A stretch of DNA of 39,518 bases from positions 1-39,518 of IMG/VR virus record IMGVR_UViG_3300037421_000015; one strand, written 5' to 3'. This DNA comes from a virus. Positions within the stretch are counted from its first letter, which is position 1. Each line of letters starts with the position of its first letter. The notes beneath the pieces were generated by a model. It made no database searches. It saw only the letters and a list, made by a program, of their open reading frames with translations, and had not been told where the DNA came from. Shown piece by piece: positions 20,698 through 28,429 of the stretch. Both the position numbers and the translations under genes were made by a program.

Positions 20698-21101
20698 TGG
20701 TATGCCTTGAAATCAAAAAGTCGATGGTCATACAGGCCATATTGGAGAACCCGCACTCGGATATGCGTGAACTGGCGCACCGGGCCATCACGGAAAACCC
20801 CACATTGCGTGGGCTGCTCGAGGCGGTTGGGTTCGTCAAGGGACTCGGCCCGATCGAGCTCTACGAACTGGACCAGACCGTGATGGCACACATGGATCCC
20901 GAGGTCGAGGGGATGATCCTCACCACGCTCAAGTTCGCGTTCGCGTGCGAACTGCCGGTGATTTTTGACTGGTATCAGCGCGAGGCGAGCTGCGAGGTCA
21001 AGACCACGGTTGTCGGGGGCAAGGTGTTCCTGACACTGGGCACGCCGGCTCTCGACGTGACCAAGCTCCAGCCGGGCACCTTCGCGGGGGCGATGGCCTA
21101 G
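20694..21101 (+). CDS. Hypothetical protein, 135 aa
   Basis: Two Met codons (ATGATG) follow AAAGGAA. The N-terminal 65 residues are helical (SMVIQAILENPHSDMRELAH, ITENPTLRGLLEAVGFV). The C-terminal part has strands (CEVKTTVVGGKVFLTLGTP). No known domain was recognised. It is followed after two bases by a polytopic membrane protein. Confidence 0.55.
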   Translation: MMVCLEIKKSMVIQAILENPHSDMRELAHRAITENPTLRGLLEAVGFVKGLGPIELYELDQTVMAHMDPEVEGMILTTLKFAFACELPVIFDWYQREASCEVKTTVVGGKVFLTLGTPALDVTKLQPGTFAGAMA

Positions 21102-21103
21102 CC

Positions 21104-21547
21104 ATGAAGAAGGTGGTATTGATCGGGGCGGGTTTGTGGATCGCGCTGGCCTCTGTGGTCGGCTTGATCTGGAGCCCGTCGCCGGTCATCCACCACGTCT
21201 CGGTGATCTACCTGATCTGGTTCTGGACCTTCGTGGTGTCCTGGCTGATGTTGGGGATCATGGCCGTGTTGTGTGGCGTGAGCGTCAAGCAGCTCGCCGG
21301 ACGGGACAACAAGATCCGTCACGCCGTCTGGCTGGGCATGGCGAACCCGTGGTTCTGGCCGCTCTACTGGGGGTCGCTCCTCGCCACGGTCATCAACAAC
21401 ATCGCGCCGTTGTTCTTGTTTCTCTATGTACCGTTGTGGACCGCCATCGGAGTCAATGCGATCAACCTGGCGTCCAGTGTCGGCGCGCCGTTCGTGCGAG
21501 TCTGGATCTGGCGCATCCACTCCCAAAATGAGGTGCCCGTTGGATGA
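21104..21547 (+). CDS. Polytopic membrane protein, 147 aa
   Basis: Four to five hydrophobic helices are evident: residues about 4-23 (VVLIGAGLWIALASVVGLIW), 34-62 (LIWFWTFVVSWLMLGIMAVL), 80-100 (FWPLYWGSLLATVINNIAPL) and 100-128 (FLFLYVPLWTAIGVNAINLA). Loops are short and a basic loop (RDNKIRH) lies between the second and third helices. It could be a superinfection-exclusion or envelope protein. I found no holin or transporter motif. It overlaps the next gene by four bases (ATGA). Confidence 0.6.
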   Translation: MKKVVLIGAGLWIALASVVGLIWSPSPVIHHVSVIYLIWFWTFVVSWLMLGIMAVLCGVSVKQLAGRDNKIRHAVWLGMANPWFWPLYWGSLLATVINNIAPLFLFLYVPLWTAIGVNAINLASSVGAPFVRVWIWRIHSQNEVPVG

Positions 21548-22056
21548 CGCTACGGAGCAGTCTGGCGAGGTACGTCAAGGGCTTGTTGGAGGAGCCACAG
21601 ACCCCAACAACCTTCGACCCCCCGACGTCGAACCCCTTGTCGACGCCACCGACTACGACGCCGAGTACGACGACGTCGCCCGCGACCTCGGAGGCGGGGG
21701 TTATGCAGGTCGTCTTGGAGACGATGGAGAGGATGCAGAGGGAGAATCTGAGGGAGATCCGCGGGATGGTGACGGATATTCTCCAAGGGAGGGAGACGGA
21801 ACCCTCGGCTTCTCTGACGGTCCCGCTACCTTCTCCCTCGATGACGCCCTTCGACCCACCGGACTACGACTCGCCGAGCCTGGAGGATCTGCCGGGGGGG
21901 ATACAGGCGGTGTTCGAGAGACAGGACCAGGAGCAGCACGACGTTCGGCTATTGAGGACGGAGCAAGAAGTGTTGGCGCAACAGTTGGACGAGGCGAGAG
22001 CGGCGCTGATGGACCCGCAGGGGCCAGGTTTCGTGCCCTCCTGGTCGACGGACTGA
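21544..22056 (+). CDS. Pro/Thr-rich and coiled-coil protein, 170 aa
   Basis: The ATG overlaps the previous stop. A short helix (SSLARYVKGLLEEP) is followed by a Pro/Thr/Ser-rich spacer, a helix MQVVLETMERMQRENLREIR, a second Pro-rich spacer and a C-terminal coiled coil (VRLLRTEQEVLAQQLDEARA). GC-rich third codon positions favour this frame over the alternative long frame that overlaps it (21540-22238). A scaffold or adaptor for packaging proteins is possible because the small terminase follows, but this is inference. Confidence 0.6.
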   Translation: MTLRSSLARYVKGLLEEPQTPTTFDPPTSNPLSTPPTTTPSTTTSPATSEAGVMQVVLETMERMQRENLREIRGMVTDILQGRETEPSASLTVPLPSPSMTPFDPPDYDSPSLEDLPGGIQAVFERQDQEQHDVRLLRTEQEVLAQQLDEARAALMDPQGPGFVPSWSTD

Positions 22057-22103
22057 ACCGCCCGCGCGGTCCCGATCTGGTTCAGGAGTCGGTCAAGGGC
22101 CGC

Positions 22104-22238
22104 GTGTTCAAGGTGTCGTCGCTCGCCAGCGGTGAGGTGAGCCTGGTGTTCCACGTCAACCCCGAATACGCGGACACCGCCCTCGGGTACTTGCATCTGC
22201 GCGGCACGACTGTCGAGCTCTCACTGACTATCCCGTGA
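22104..22238 (+). CDS. Short protein before the small terminase, at least 44 aa; start uncertain
   Basis: This frame ends at 22238 in a GTGA overlap with the terminase gene, the coupling seen all over this genome, so its 3' end is probably real. The only ordinary start near the end is GTG 22104, four bases after AAGGG. The frame has coding-like codons back to about 22040 and is open to a TTG at 21540, overlapping the preceding gene in another frame. It may instead be reached by a -1 frameshift from the 21544 gene. The product (VSSLASGEVSLVFHVNPEY, LHLRGTTVELSLTIP) is beta-rich. Confidence 0.4.
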   Translation: MFKVSSLASGEVSLVFHVNPEYADTALGYLHLRGTTVELSLTIP

Positions 22239-22684
22239 CTGACCAGCTTGAAATCTACGAGGCCCTCCTGCGCCGTTCCCTTGAGCGCGGCGTTCCGTCT
22301 GGTGTCGTGGCCGAGGTGTTCGATATGCCGGTCGACGTGGTCAAGGAGATGGCCAAGGAGGTCAAGGTCACCCGGTTCAACACGGCTGACCAGGGCGAGT
22401 ATCTGGAGAACCTCCAGTGGGAAACGCTGGAGCGCGTCGAGCAGATGATCCGCACGGGATCTCCCGAGCAGGCGGCCCGCATCGCGACGGCCGTGTTCGG
22501 CAAGCAGATTCAGGCGGCCGGGCGCCAGCCGTCCTCGGCGCTGGTCGAGCAGCAGGCCGACATCATGGAGGCGTTCGCCGAGATCCGAGAAGGCAATACC
22601 CGTGGCACGCGCCCAGGTAGATTCGTGGTCGGGAACGTGGCGGTCGATCGACGGGCGCACCGAGTAGAAGAAGATGAAGAATGA
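22235..22684 (+). CDS. Probable terminase small subunit, 149 aa
   Basis: The GTG overlaps the previous stop. The N-terminus is a helix-turn-helix-like segment (YEALLRRSLERGVPSGVVAE, VFDMPVDVVKEMAKEV), followed by long helices (ENLQWETLERVEQMIRTGSP, EQAARIATAVFGKQIQAAG) and an acidic/basic tail. Small terminases bind the packaging site through such a domain and oligomerise through the central helices. The size and the position just before the large subunit (one small gene between) support the call. No direct signature exists for this family. Confidence 0.65.
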   Translation: MTDQLEIYEALLRRSLERGVPSGVVAEVFDMPVDVVKEMAKEVKVTRFNTADQGEYLENLQWETLERVEQMIRTGSPEQAARIATAVFGKQIQAAGRQPSSALVEQQADIMEAFAEIREGNTRGTRPGRFVVGNVAVDRRAHRVEEDEE

Positions 22685-22941
22685 GTGAGTGTCCGATTTG
22701 CGGATGCGAGGAGGAGGTTGGGTTAGATCCAGAGAGCGTGCCGATTGAAATACAACCCGCTCTGATCTCAGCAGTTGACGCAGCGATTAGTGAAGCGATG
22801 GGTAGACGAGTGCCAATCATCCCGGGTGGTGGGTTCCGGGGGGGCGGTACATTCACCGAGCATGTTCCTTGTGATGTATTGACAAAAGCTCGTCGGATCG
22901 TCGCGCCTCGATTTGGTGCGCGGATGGTGGACGATGCCTAA
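22681..22941 (+). CDS. Zinc-motif protein between the terminase genes, 86 aa
   Basis: The ATG overlaps the previous stop (ATGA). It begins SECPICGCEEEVG, a CxxCxC cluster, followed by a helical segment and a Gly-rich loop (PGGGFRGGGTFTEHVPC) with one more Cys/His pair that could complete a zinc site. Third codon positions are less GC-rich than in the flanking terminase genes, which hints at a different history. Its stop lies eight bases inside the large terminase gene. Confidence 0.55.
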   Translation: MSECPICGCEEEVGLDPESVPIEIQPALISAVDAAISEAMGRRVPIIPGGGFRGGGTFTEHVPCDVLTKARRIVAPRFGARMVDDA

Positions 22942-24676
22942 CCTCTCGCTCTGGCCCCTGCTCGAACAGTTGGAGATCCGTACCAAGGGTGGCAAGCGGA
23001 TCAAGCTGAACCGCGACGATCCCTTCGCGTGGGCGCAGCGCGAGTTCGTGGCCGAGGTCGAACGTCAGTACAACGCCAACCTCCCGGTGCGGATAATCGT
23101 GCTCAAGGGGCGTCAGCTCGGGATCTCGACGGTGACCGAGGCGATCCTGTTCCTGTGGGCGTTCATCCACCCCGGTTCGTACAACCTGGTGCTCTCCAAG
23201 GAGAAGGACGACTCCAAGTATCTGTTCACGATGACCAAGCGGTATTGGACTCACGGCCCGTTCGCCAACCGATTCAAGCTCAAGTACGACACGAAAGAGG
23301 AGATGGTGTGGGAAGCGCCGGTCGACTCCACCGTCCGCGTCGCCACCGCGACCAAGGACGAGGTCGGGCGTGGCATGACCATCCAGAGTTGTCACTGTTC
23401 GGAGGTCGCGTTTTGGGGCGACCAGGCCGACACGATTATCCCAGGATTGGAGAACGCGATCCCCTATGAGCACGGAACGATATGGATCCACGAATCAACC
23501 GCGCAGGGCGTCGGTGGATATTTTCACGACGAGTGGATGGACGGCACCGACCCCGAGGGAGGTAAGTCTGACTTTGTACCGATGTTCTTCCCCTGGTTCT
23601 GGCACGACGAGTACGAAGTGGCCGACCATTCACTTGCGTACGAGGACCTTGAGCACGATGGGGAGTTCGGTGACGAGCACGGAGTATTGGGTTTCCTACT
23701 CAATGAGGGGGTAGACACTGATCGGGTGCTCGCCAAGCTGGCGTGGCGCCGTCGCAAGATCCGCAACGCGCCGAAGGGCCTAGACGGGTTCCATGAGGAG
23801 TACCCCTGCACGCCCGAGGAGGCGTTCCTCTCGACCGGCTCCAACGTGTTCCCGCTGCCCGAGCTGATGCAGTGCTACAAGCCTCACGTCGGGAGCTCGC
23901 GGGGCTACCTCTACAACAACCACGGTCAGATTGGGTTCCACGAAACCGAGCACGGGCACTGGATCATCTACAAGTCTCCCGGACGCCGGCAGAAGTACGT
24001 CGTCGCGTGCGACCCGACCAAGACCATCGAAGGCGACCCCGCCTGTATCCAGGTCATCAACCGGGCCACGATGGAGCAGTGCGCGGTGTGGCACGGCTCG
24101 GCCGTCGCCTCCCAGGTCGGCGAGATCGCCCTGGCCGCGGCGTACTGGTACAACAACGCCCTCATCAACACCGAGGTCCAGGGCGGGGGCCGTGACGTCA
24201 TGCAGGTGTGGCGGGACGCCGGGTACTCGAACATCTGGTTGGACCGGCGCCCGGACAAGTCCAAGCGGTCGTCGGCCATCCTCGGGTGGAACACCACCTA
24301 CGACACGAAGCAGTGGCTCATCACAACGGTTCAGGGATTCCTCAAGCGCAAGGAGGTCATCATCCACCACGGGGCCACCTACTACGAGATGACCCAGTAC
24401 ACGGCCTTAGAGGACGGGACGTTCGGCCCAGCCCGGCGATCCGGACACGACGACTGTGTCATGGCCTACGGCATCGCCATCTTGACCGCCTCGACCGAAT
24501 GGTCCAGCCTCAACATGAACGAGATCCTGGGCCAGGGCGGGGGGGAACCCGACATCGGGGTCCACCGGATCATTCTGGAGAACGCTGGTCGGGCGGCCGA
24601 GATCCCCGGGATGATGCCTCAGCGGGACGGATTGCCCATCTATGCGCTGGCATCCGAGATAGATGACTGGCTATGA
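22934..24676 (+). CDS. terL: Terminase large subunit, 580 aa
   Basis: From ATG 22934, the ATPase has a Walker A of the terminase type (KGRQLGIST, residues 58-66) and a Walker B region ending SE (TIQSCHCSEVAFW, residues 149-161). The C-terminal nuclease has an RNase H-like triad: Asp360 in VVACDPTKT, Glu414 in INTEVQGGG, and Asp506/507 in SGHDDCVMAYG. The enzyme cuts the replicated DNA and drives it into the procapsid through the portal. Its length is usual. An in-frame ATG/GTG upstream at 22913 is possible but would extend the overlap. The gene ends four bases inside the methyltransferase gene. Confidence 0.92.
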   Translation: MPNLSLWPLLEQLEIRTKGGKRIKLNRDDPFAWAQREFVAEVERQYNANLPVRIIVLKGRQLGISTVTEAILFLWAFIHPGSYNLVLSKEKDDSKYLFTMTKRYWTHGPFANRFKLKYDTKEEMVWEAPVDSTVRVATATKDEVGRGMTIQSCHCSEVAFWGDQADTIIPGLENAIPYEHGTIWIHESTAQGVGGYFHDEWMDGTDPEGGKSDFVPMFFPWFWHDEYEVADHSLAYEDLEHDGEFGDEHGVLGFLLNEGVDTDRVLAKLAWRRRKIRNAPKGLDGFHEEYPCTPEEAFLSTGSNVFPLPELMQCYKPHVGSSRGYLYNNHGQIGFHETEHGHWIIYKSPGRRQKYVVACDPTKTIEGDPACIQVINRATMEQCAVWHGSAVASQVGEIALAAAYWYNNALINTEVQGGGRDVMQVWRDAGYSNIWLDRRPDKSKRSSAILGWNTTYDTKQWLITTVQGFLKRKEVIIHHGATYYEMTQYTALEDGTFGPARRSGHDDCVMAYGIAILTASTEWSSLNMNEILGQGGGEPDIGVHRIILENAGRAAEIPGMMPQRDGLPIYALASEIDDWL

Positions 24677-25248
24677 CCTGGGAAGGGCTGAACCCGCCCT
24701 ACGCGACCATCGTGGCCGACCCGCCCTGGATGTATCAGAAGGACCCTGGCGCTAAGAACGAAGGGCAGGGACCAGTCAGTCAAGCGGAATCCTGCTATTC
24801 GACGCTGACGAATGAACAGATTTCGGCGCTGCCGGTGAAGGATCTCGTAGCCGACGCCGGGCACTTATATCTCTGGTTCACGAACCCTGGAATGTTTGGC
24901 GGACGGTTCTCGGACGTGACTCCGAAGGACATTGCAGAGACGTGGGGATTTGAGTTCAAAACCATTCTGACTTGGGTGAAACCGGGTGGCGGTGGCATGG
25001 GGTGGTTCTTTCGGGGCCAGACCGAGCACGTCCTGTTTGCGACCCGCGGCGGTAAGGATGCGGCCATTCCGGCCAATATCCGCGAGCCGAACGTGATTGA
25101 CAGTCGCAAGGCTGGTCACTCACAGAAACCCGGGGCCTTCTTCGATCTTGTGGAACGGGTGAGTCCAGGCCCATACGTAGAACTGTTCGCCCGCCAGCCG
25201 CGCCTCGGTTGGGATCATTGGGGTTTGGGGATCGAAGGGGTAGCCTGA
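24673..25248 (+). CDS. MT-A70-family adenine-N6 DNA methyltransferase, 191 aa
   Basis: DPPW at residues 16-19 (ATIVADPPWMY) is the catalytic motif of MT-A70 and related adenine methyltransferases. LYLWFTNP, the strand ILTWVKPGGGGMGWFFRG and EHVLFATRG follow in the order of that family, with HSQKPGAFFDLVE near the end as the SAM-binding element. Phage members usually methylate adenine in phage DNA to protect it from restriction. It is coupled to the terminase gene (ATGA overlap), so it may act on DNA at packaging time; that is inference. No matching restriction gene is present. Confidence 0.85.
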   Translation: MTWEGLNPPYATIVADPPWMYQKDPGAKNEGQGPVSQAESCYSTLTNEQISALPVKDLVADAGHLYLWFTNPGMFGGRFSDVTPKDIAETWGFEFKTILTWVKPGGGGMGWFFRGQTEHVLFATRGGKDAAIPANIREPNVIDSRKAGHSQKPGAFFDLVERVSPGPYVELFARQPRLGWDHWGLGIEGVA

Positions 25249-25254
25249 CCAGCC

Positions 25255-25629
25255 GTGAAGTACGACTACTCCTGTCCGGCCTGCGGGGTCATTCGTGACG
25301 GCGTGCCCCTGGACAAGATCCAGTGCCGGTGTGGGCTGACCGCCAAGCGGGTGCGTGAGTTTGCCGTGAACACGACCAGCCTGAAATCCCGCGACCGATG
25401 GGACCCCGTCGTCGGCGCCTACGTCCGCAACGATCGTGAGTTCAACGAGTTGCTCAAGGCTGGCCAGGCCGCCCAGGAGGCCGAGCTCGGGATGCCGGTC
25501 CCGTTGGAGAAGGTCGACGCCCGCGATACCGAGGGCCTGGCCGAGCTCCACGGCCATAGCGTCGACCACCGCCTTGAGGTCAAGGAGAACGTGCAGAAGC
25601 TCGAGCATGACTCGGCGGTGAAAGTCTGA
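25255..25629 (+). CDS. FmdB-like zinc-ribbon protein, 124 aa
   Basis: The GTG at 25255 begins MKYDYSCPACG, and a second pair CRCG follows about 17 residues later; this is the FmdB-type zinc ribbon. The rest is charged and helical (NDREFNELLKAGQAAQEAEL, ELHGHSVDHRLEVKENVQKL). Such proteins occur regularly just before portal genes in actinophages, and their role is not known. Its stop overlaps the next ATG by one base. Confidence 0.65.
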   Translation: MKYDYSCPACGVIRDGVPLDKIQCRCGLTAKRVREFAVNTTSLKSRDRWDPVVGAYVRNDREFNELLKAGQAAQEAELGMPVPLEKVDARDTEGLAELHGHSVDHRLEVKENVQKLEHDSAVKV

Positions 25630-25727
25630 TGGCGTGGGTCATATTCACGCTTGCCTGTTTGGTAGTTGGGATCGTTGGGCTTGTTGACGCCACGGGCCGG
25701 TTCGTCTACTGGTGGAAGCGGCACTGA
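25629..25727 (+). CDS. Membrane microprotein, 32 aa
   Basis: The ATG overlaps the previous stop (TGATG), and the stop in turn overlaps the portal ATG (TGATG). The peptide is one membrane helix (MAWVIFTLACLVVGIVGLVD) with an aromatic/basic tail (RFVYWWKRH). Coupling on both sides supports it. Its function next to the portal gene is unknown. Confidence 0.5.
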   Translation: MAWVIFTLACLVVGIVGLVDATGRFVYWWKRH

Positions 25728-27544
25728 TGGTCGTAGGCGCATCCACTCTCGTCCAAGTTTCTCGGCCGCCCACCTATGACCAGGTCGATTTCGTCCGCCG
25801 TCTCCAGGTCATCTACGAGCAGGCCAAGAAGTCCAAGGGCAACCTGCTCAACGAGTGGAAGCGCAACTACCGACTGACGATGAACCGCTCGTCGTCCGCG
25901 CTCCCCGCGGCGGCGGGCATCCGGGCCAACGAGGTCTACCCGACCATCGACAGCCGAGTCGGCTGGATGACGGACCAGGAGATCATCTGCTCCATCACGC
26001 CCGCGGCCGACCCGTTCAGCCCGTACTTCGCGGTCATGGACATGCAGGCCGAGCAGCTCGAGTGCGTCATCAACAGCGTCTACACCACCGACCAGTGGTA
26101 CGCCGAGATTTCCAAGATGCTGTGGAACGCGGCCATGTACGGGGCCGGATTCCTGAAAGTCGGATGGGACCAGGGGCTCGAGGACGGCATCGGACAGGTG
26201 GTGCTCAAGTCAACGTCGCCCTGGTGTCTCTACATCGACCCGTTCGCGGAATCCCTGGACGAGGCCCAGTTCATCATCGAGGTCCACTCGATGGCCGAGG
26301 GCGAGATCGAGCGCCGGTTCCCGAACGCCTCGCTCACCAAGATCCGTGAAGCCCTGACCGCGGGCGACGTCTCCAAGGAGCACATCCCGCCGTCCCAGGA
26401 GATGAACGTCCCGAAGGAGGGCTACCTCATCCCGGTCGACGCCGGCCAGGGACCGACGACCTGGGGGCCGCCCGGGGGCACGCAACAGCCGTGGTCCGAG
26501 CAGCCCTACCGGGCCATCAACGTCTACGAGTGCTGGATGCAAGAGAACTGCATGGAGTGGGTTCAGCCGGGCGATCCGTCGATGCCCGAGGAGCCGGTCA
26601 TGGTTACCGTCTGGCGGGTCATCGTCCACGCCGGGGGCAAGATTCTCCTTGACGAGTACGCCGACAACCTGTTCCACATGAACCGCCACCCCTACGTTCG
26701 TTATGTCGATGTCGAGACGGGCGAGTTGTGGGGGTCGTCCATCGTCCGTGACATCGGCCCGTGCCAGATCGCGCTCAACCGCCTCGCCAGTCTCATGCAG
26801 AACAACATCGAGTACACGGGCAACCCGATCTTCGTCGGCGTCAAGAACTCGGGCATGGACCGCTCCACGTTCATCAACCGCCCCGGGCGGATCTATGACG
26901 TCGACGGCGGGCCGAACTCACAGAACGCCAAGCCCCAATGGCTCTCGCCGCCGACGCTGCCGAACCTGCTCATGGAATTCATGAACTGGTGGCGTGACGA
27001 GATCGAGCGTATCGCCGGACTCCAGGGCGGTCAGAAAGGGGAGATCCCCAGTGGACGAGCCACCGACAAACAAGTCAGTGCCACCCAGGAGGCCGGATTC
27101 ATACGAATCCGAAGTGCTCAACGCAATCTCGAACTCACCCTCCGCAAGGCATTTGAGTTGGTGGCGAACCTCATCATCATCAACTATGACGTGCCACGCA
27201 CCGTGGCCATCGTCGGCGCCGAAGGAGAAATGAGCTCGGTCAAGCTGGCCGCCCGCCACTTCTACACGCCCGGTCCCGATGGTCCCGACCCGATGCGGTT
27301 CAGCCTCTTAGTCAACGCCGGATCGTCCAAGCCGACCAGCCGTGGCGCCCGCATGGCCGAGGCCAAGGATCTGTTCGAGATGCACGCGGTCGACGCCCAG
27401 TACCTCCTCCAGGCGTACCGGGTCAGCCACTGGCAGGGGGTCCTCGAACGGGTCAAGCAGGAGAACGAGCAGGCCGCCATGCAGGCCGCCCTCAGCGGAG
27501 CGAAGGGCCAGGCGAAGGGTCCTGGCACCGGGCACCCGCACTAA
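25727..27544 (+). CDS. Portal protein, 605 aa
   Basis: The start is ATG 25727, coupled to the microprotein. The protein has the layout of podovirus-type portals: a helical clip/wing start (VRRLQVIYEQAKKSKGNLLN, EWKRNYRLTMNRS), then TIDSRVGWMTDQEI and a hub with LKVGWDQG and STSPWCLYIDPFAESLDEAQ. RDIGPCQIALNRLASLMQNN and PIFVGVKNSG follow, with a final helical crown. Its length and its position between terminase and capsid genes fit. It would form the dodecameric DNA gate. The extra N-terminal motif of other portal families was not checked. Confidence 0.8.
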   Translation: MVVGASTLVQVSRPPTYDQVDFVRRLQVIYEQAKKSKGNLLNEWKRNYRLTMNRSSSALPAAAGIRANEVYPTIDSRVGWMTDQEIICSITPAADPFSPYFAVMDMQAEQLECVINSVYTTDQWYAEISKMLWNAAMYGAGFLKVGWDQGLEDGIGQVVLKSTSPWCLYIDPFAESLDEAQFIIEVHSMAEGEIERRFPNASLTKIREALTAGDVSKEHIPPSQEMNVPKEGYLIPVDAGQGPTTWGPPGGTQQPWSEQPYRAINVYECWMQENCMEWVQPGDPSMPEEPVMVTVWRVIVHAGGKILLDEYADNLFHMNRHPYVRYVDVETGELWGSSIVRDIGPCQIALNRLASLMQNNIEYTGNPIFVGVKNSGMDRSTFINRPGRIYDVDGGPNSQNAKPQWLSPPTLPNLLMEFMNWWRDEIERIAGLQGGQKGEIPSGRATDKQVSATQEAGFIRIRSAQRNLELTLRKAFELVANLIIINYDVPRTVAIVGAEGEMSSVKLAARHFYTPGPDGPDPMRFSLLVNAGSSKPTSRGARMAEAKDLFEMHAVDAQYLLQAYRVSHWQGVLERVKQENEQAAMQAALSGAKGQAKGPGTGHPH

Positions 27545-27555
27545 CAGGAGAGATC

Positions 27556-27759
27556 ATGCTGGACGATGAAAGAACCATCATCAATGAGTTTGTGGAGTAC
27601 GACGAGCGTGGGCGAGTGAAGCGTCGGGGACACCCGGATCGGGGAGACAATGTGCCTGTGGCCTGGTGCTCTCCGCACAAATGCCACCTAGAGGATTGTT
27701 TTGAACTGCATTATCCCGATGCTCACAGAAAGCGTGACACCTCGGCGTTCATTGAGTAG
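27556..27759 (+). CDS. Hypothetical protein, 67 aa
   Basis: AGGAGAG lies a few bases before ATG 27556. The protein is charged (DERTIINEFVEYDERGRVKR) and has HKCHLEDCFELHYPDAH, whose Cys/His spacing could bind a metal. The leaderless promoter for the next gene lies within its last codons. I do not recognise a family. Confidence 0.55.
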   Translation: MLDDERTIINEFVEYDERGRVKRRGHPDRGDNVPVAWCSPHKCHLEDCFELHYPDAHRKRDTSAFIE

Positions 27760-27762
27760 GCT
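27734..27762 (+). promoter_or_regulatory. Leaderless promoter for the gene at 27769
   Basis: GTGACA (27734-27739; five of six bases of TTGACA), 17 bp, TAGGCT (27757-27762; TAnnnT), six bases, ATG. This is the best match of the four similar promoters, and it lies between the portal and capsid genes. Confidence 0.6.
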
Positions 27763-27768
27763 GCGCGT

Positions 27769-28014
27769 ATGCCACGAATGGAAGATTTCCGCAGCGACAG
27801 GTGCGTCATTGACTACGAGATGTGCACCGAGTCCCGCGGTTCCATCCTGCCTGTCGAGCGCGGCTCGATGATCGGCAAGCACCCAGCCGAGGGAGTGCCG
27901 GGCCAGCCGACAGGCATGGAATCCCGCAACGCCTTTCCGTTGCCCGATTCGATGTTCGACAACAACGGGACCGATTCCGAGCTCCACAGCACCTACCCGC
28001 CCGAGGGGCTCTAG
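27769..28014 (+). CDS. Hypothetical protein, 81 aa
   Basis: The ATG lies where the promoter upstream predicts the transcript start. The sequence is mixed, acidic and Pro/Gly/Ser-rich (CVIDYEMCTESRGSILPVER, PEGL at the end), and probably little structured. Small proteins here in other phages may be head-associated. No function is assigned. Confidence 0.5.
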   Translation: MPRMEDFRSDRCVIDYEMCTESRGSILPVERGSMIGKHPAEGVPGQPTGMESRNAFPLPDSMFDNNGTDSELHSTYPPEGL

Positions 28015-28025
28015 GCGGCCGGTGG

Positions 28026-28208
28026 ATGCCGTTCAAGTCGGAGAAGCAGCGACGGTATCTTTGGTCGCAGCATCCCGACATCGCCGAAGCCTGGGCACAC
28101 GGCAAGTCGTCGGTTACCGGCAAACGCGAGTCATCCGCTCAACAGGGCAAGCGACAGCGCAGGTCACAGTCCAGATCGCATCGCAAGTCTCGAGGTGGAG
28201 GGAGGTGA
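28026..28208 (+). CDS. Small basic protein with MPFKSEKQRRYLW start, 60 aa
   Basis: The opening MPFKSEKQRRYLWSQHPDIA is a pattern I recall from many small phage proteins near head genes. The second half is Ser/Arg/Lys/Gln-rich (QQGKRQRRSQSRSHRKSRGG), a nucleic-acid-binding composition. It ends four bases before the tiny gene at 28213. It may bind packaged DNA or capsid; this is not established. Confidence 0.6.
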   Translation: MPFKSEKQRRYLWSQHPDIAEAWAHGKSSVTGKRESSAQQGKRQRRSQSRSHRKSRGGGR

Positions 28209-28212
28209 GTGT

Positions 28213-28272
28213 ATGAACGACCGCTACCGCGGCAAGCGTGGCCACAAGCGCCACGGCCGCAAGGGACGCTAG
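28213..28272 (+). CDS. Tiny highly basic peptide, 19 aa
   Basis: GGAGGTGAG stands right before ATG 28213, as strong a ribosome binding site as any in the genome. The peptide is MNDRYRGKRGHKRHGRKGR: 12 of 19 residues are Arg, Lys or His. The two hairpins follow it. The strong site and the position at the end of an operon suggest real translation. It could bind nucleic acid; nothing more is visible. Confidence 0.5.
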   Translation: MNDRYRGKRGHKRHGRKGR

Positions 28273-28289
28273 AACCGTCTCCCATCGAC

Positions 28290-28310
28290 TGATCGGCTTT
28301 TGCCCGATCA
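28290..28310 (+). terminator. Hairpin (7-bp stem) after the small-protein operon
   Basis: TGATCGG pairs with CCGATCA around a CTTTTGC loop, 18 bases after the tiny gene. It may be half of a double terminator with the stronger hairpin at 28324-28354. No T-run follows. Confidence 0.45.
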
Positions 28311-28323
28311 TGGCAATGTGTGG

Positions 28324-28354
28324 ACCACCCTCGGACGCGTGTTCCGGGGGTGGT
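28324..28354 (+). terminator. Strong GC hairpin (12 bp) before the capsid operon
   Basis: ACCACCCTCGGA pairs with TCCGGGGGTGGT (one G-T pair) around a 7-nt loop. It lies 15 bases before the -35 of the capsid promoter, so it likely ends upstream transcription and insulates the next unit. Confidence 0.6.
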
Positions 28355-28368
28355 TCGCGTCAGCATCA

Positions 28369-28398
28369 ATGACAGAGCGGCTCTGTATGCACTAGCCT
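28369..28398 (+). promoter_or_regulatory. Promoter of the scaffold/capsid operon
   Basis: ATGACA (28369-28374), 18 bp, TAGCCT (28393-28398; TAnnnT). The transcript would have a leader of about 25 bases with AGGAGG (28416-28421) in front of the ATG at 28430. In contrast to the leaderless promoters it drives a gene with a full ribosome binding site. Confidence 0.5.
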
Positions 28399-28429
28399 CC
28401 GCCACCGAAGCTCCTAGGAGGTTGCGAGA

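Noticed and set aside
25240-25257. Promoter before the FmdB-like gene (TAGCCT eight bases before GTG)
   Set aside because: The -35 candidate TTGGGG matches only three bases, and the gene is close enough to the methyltransferase to be read from the same transcript.
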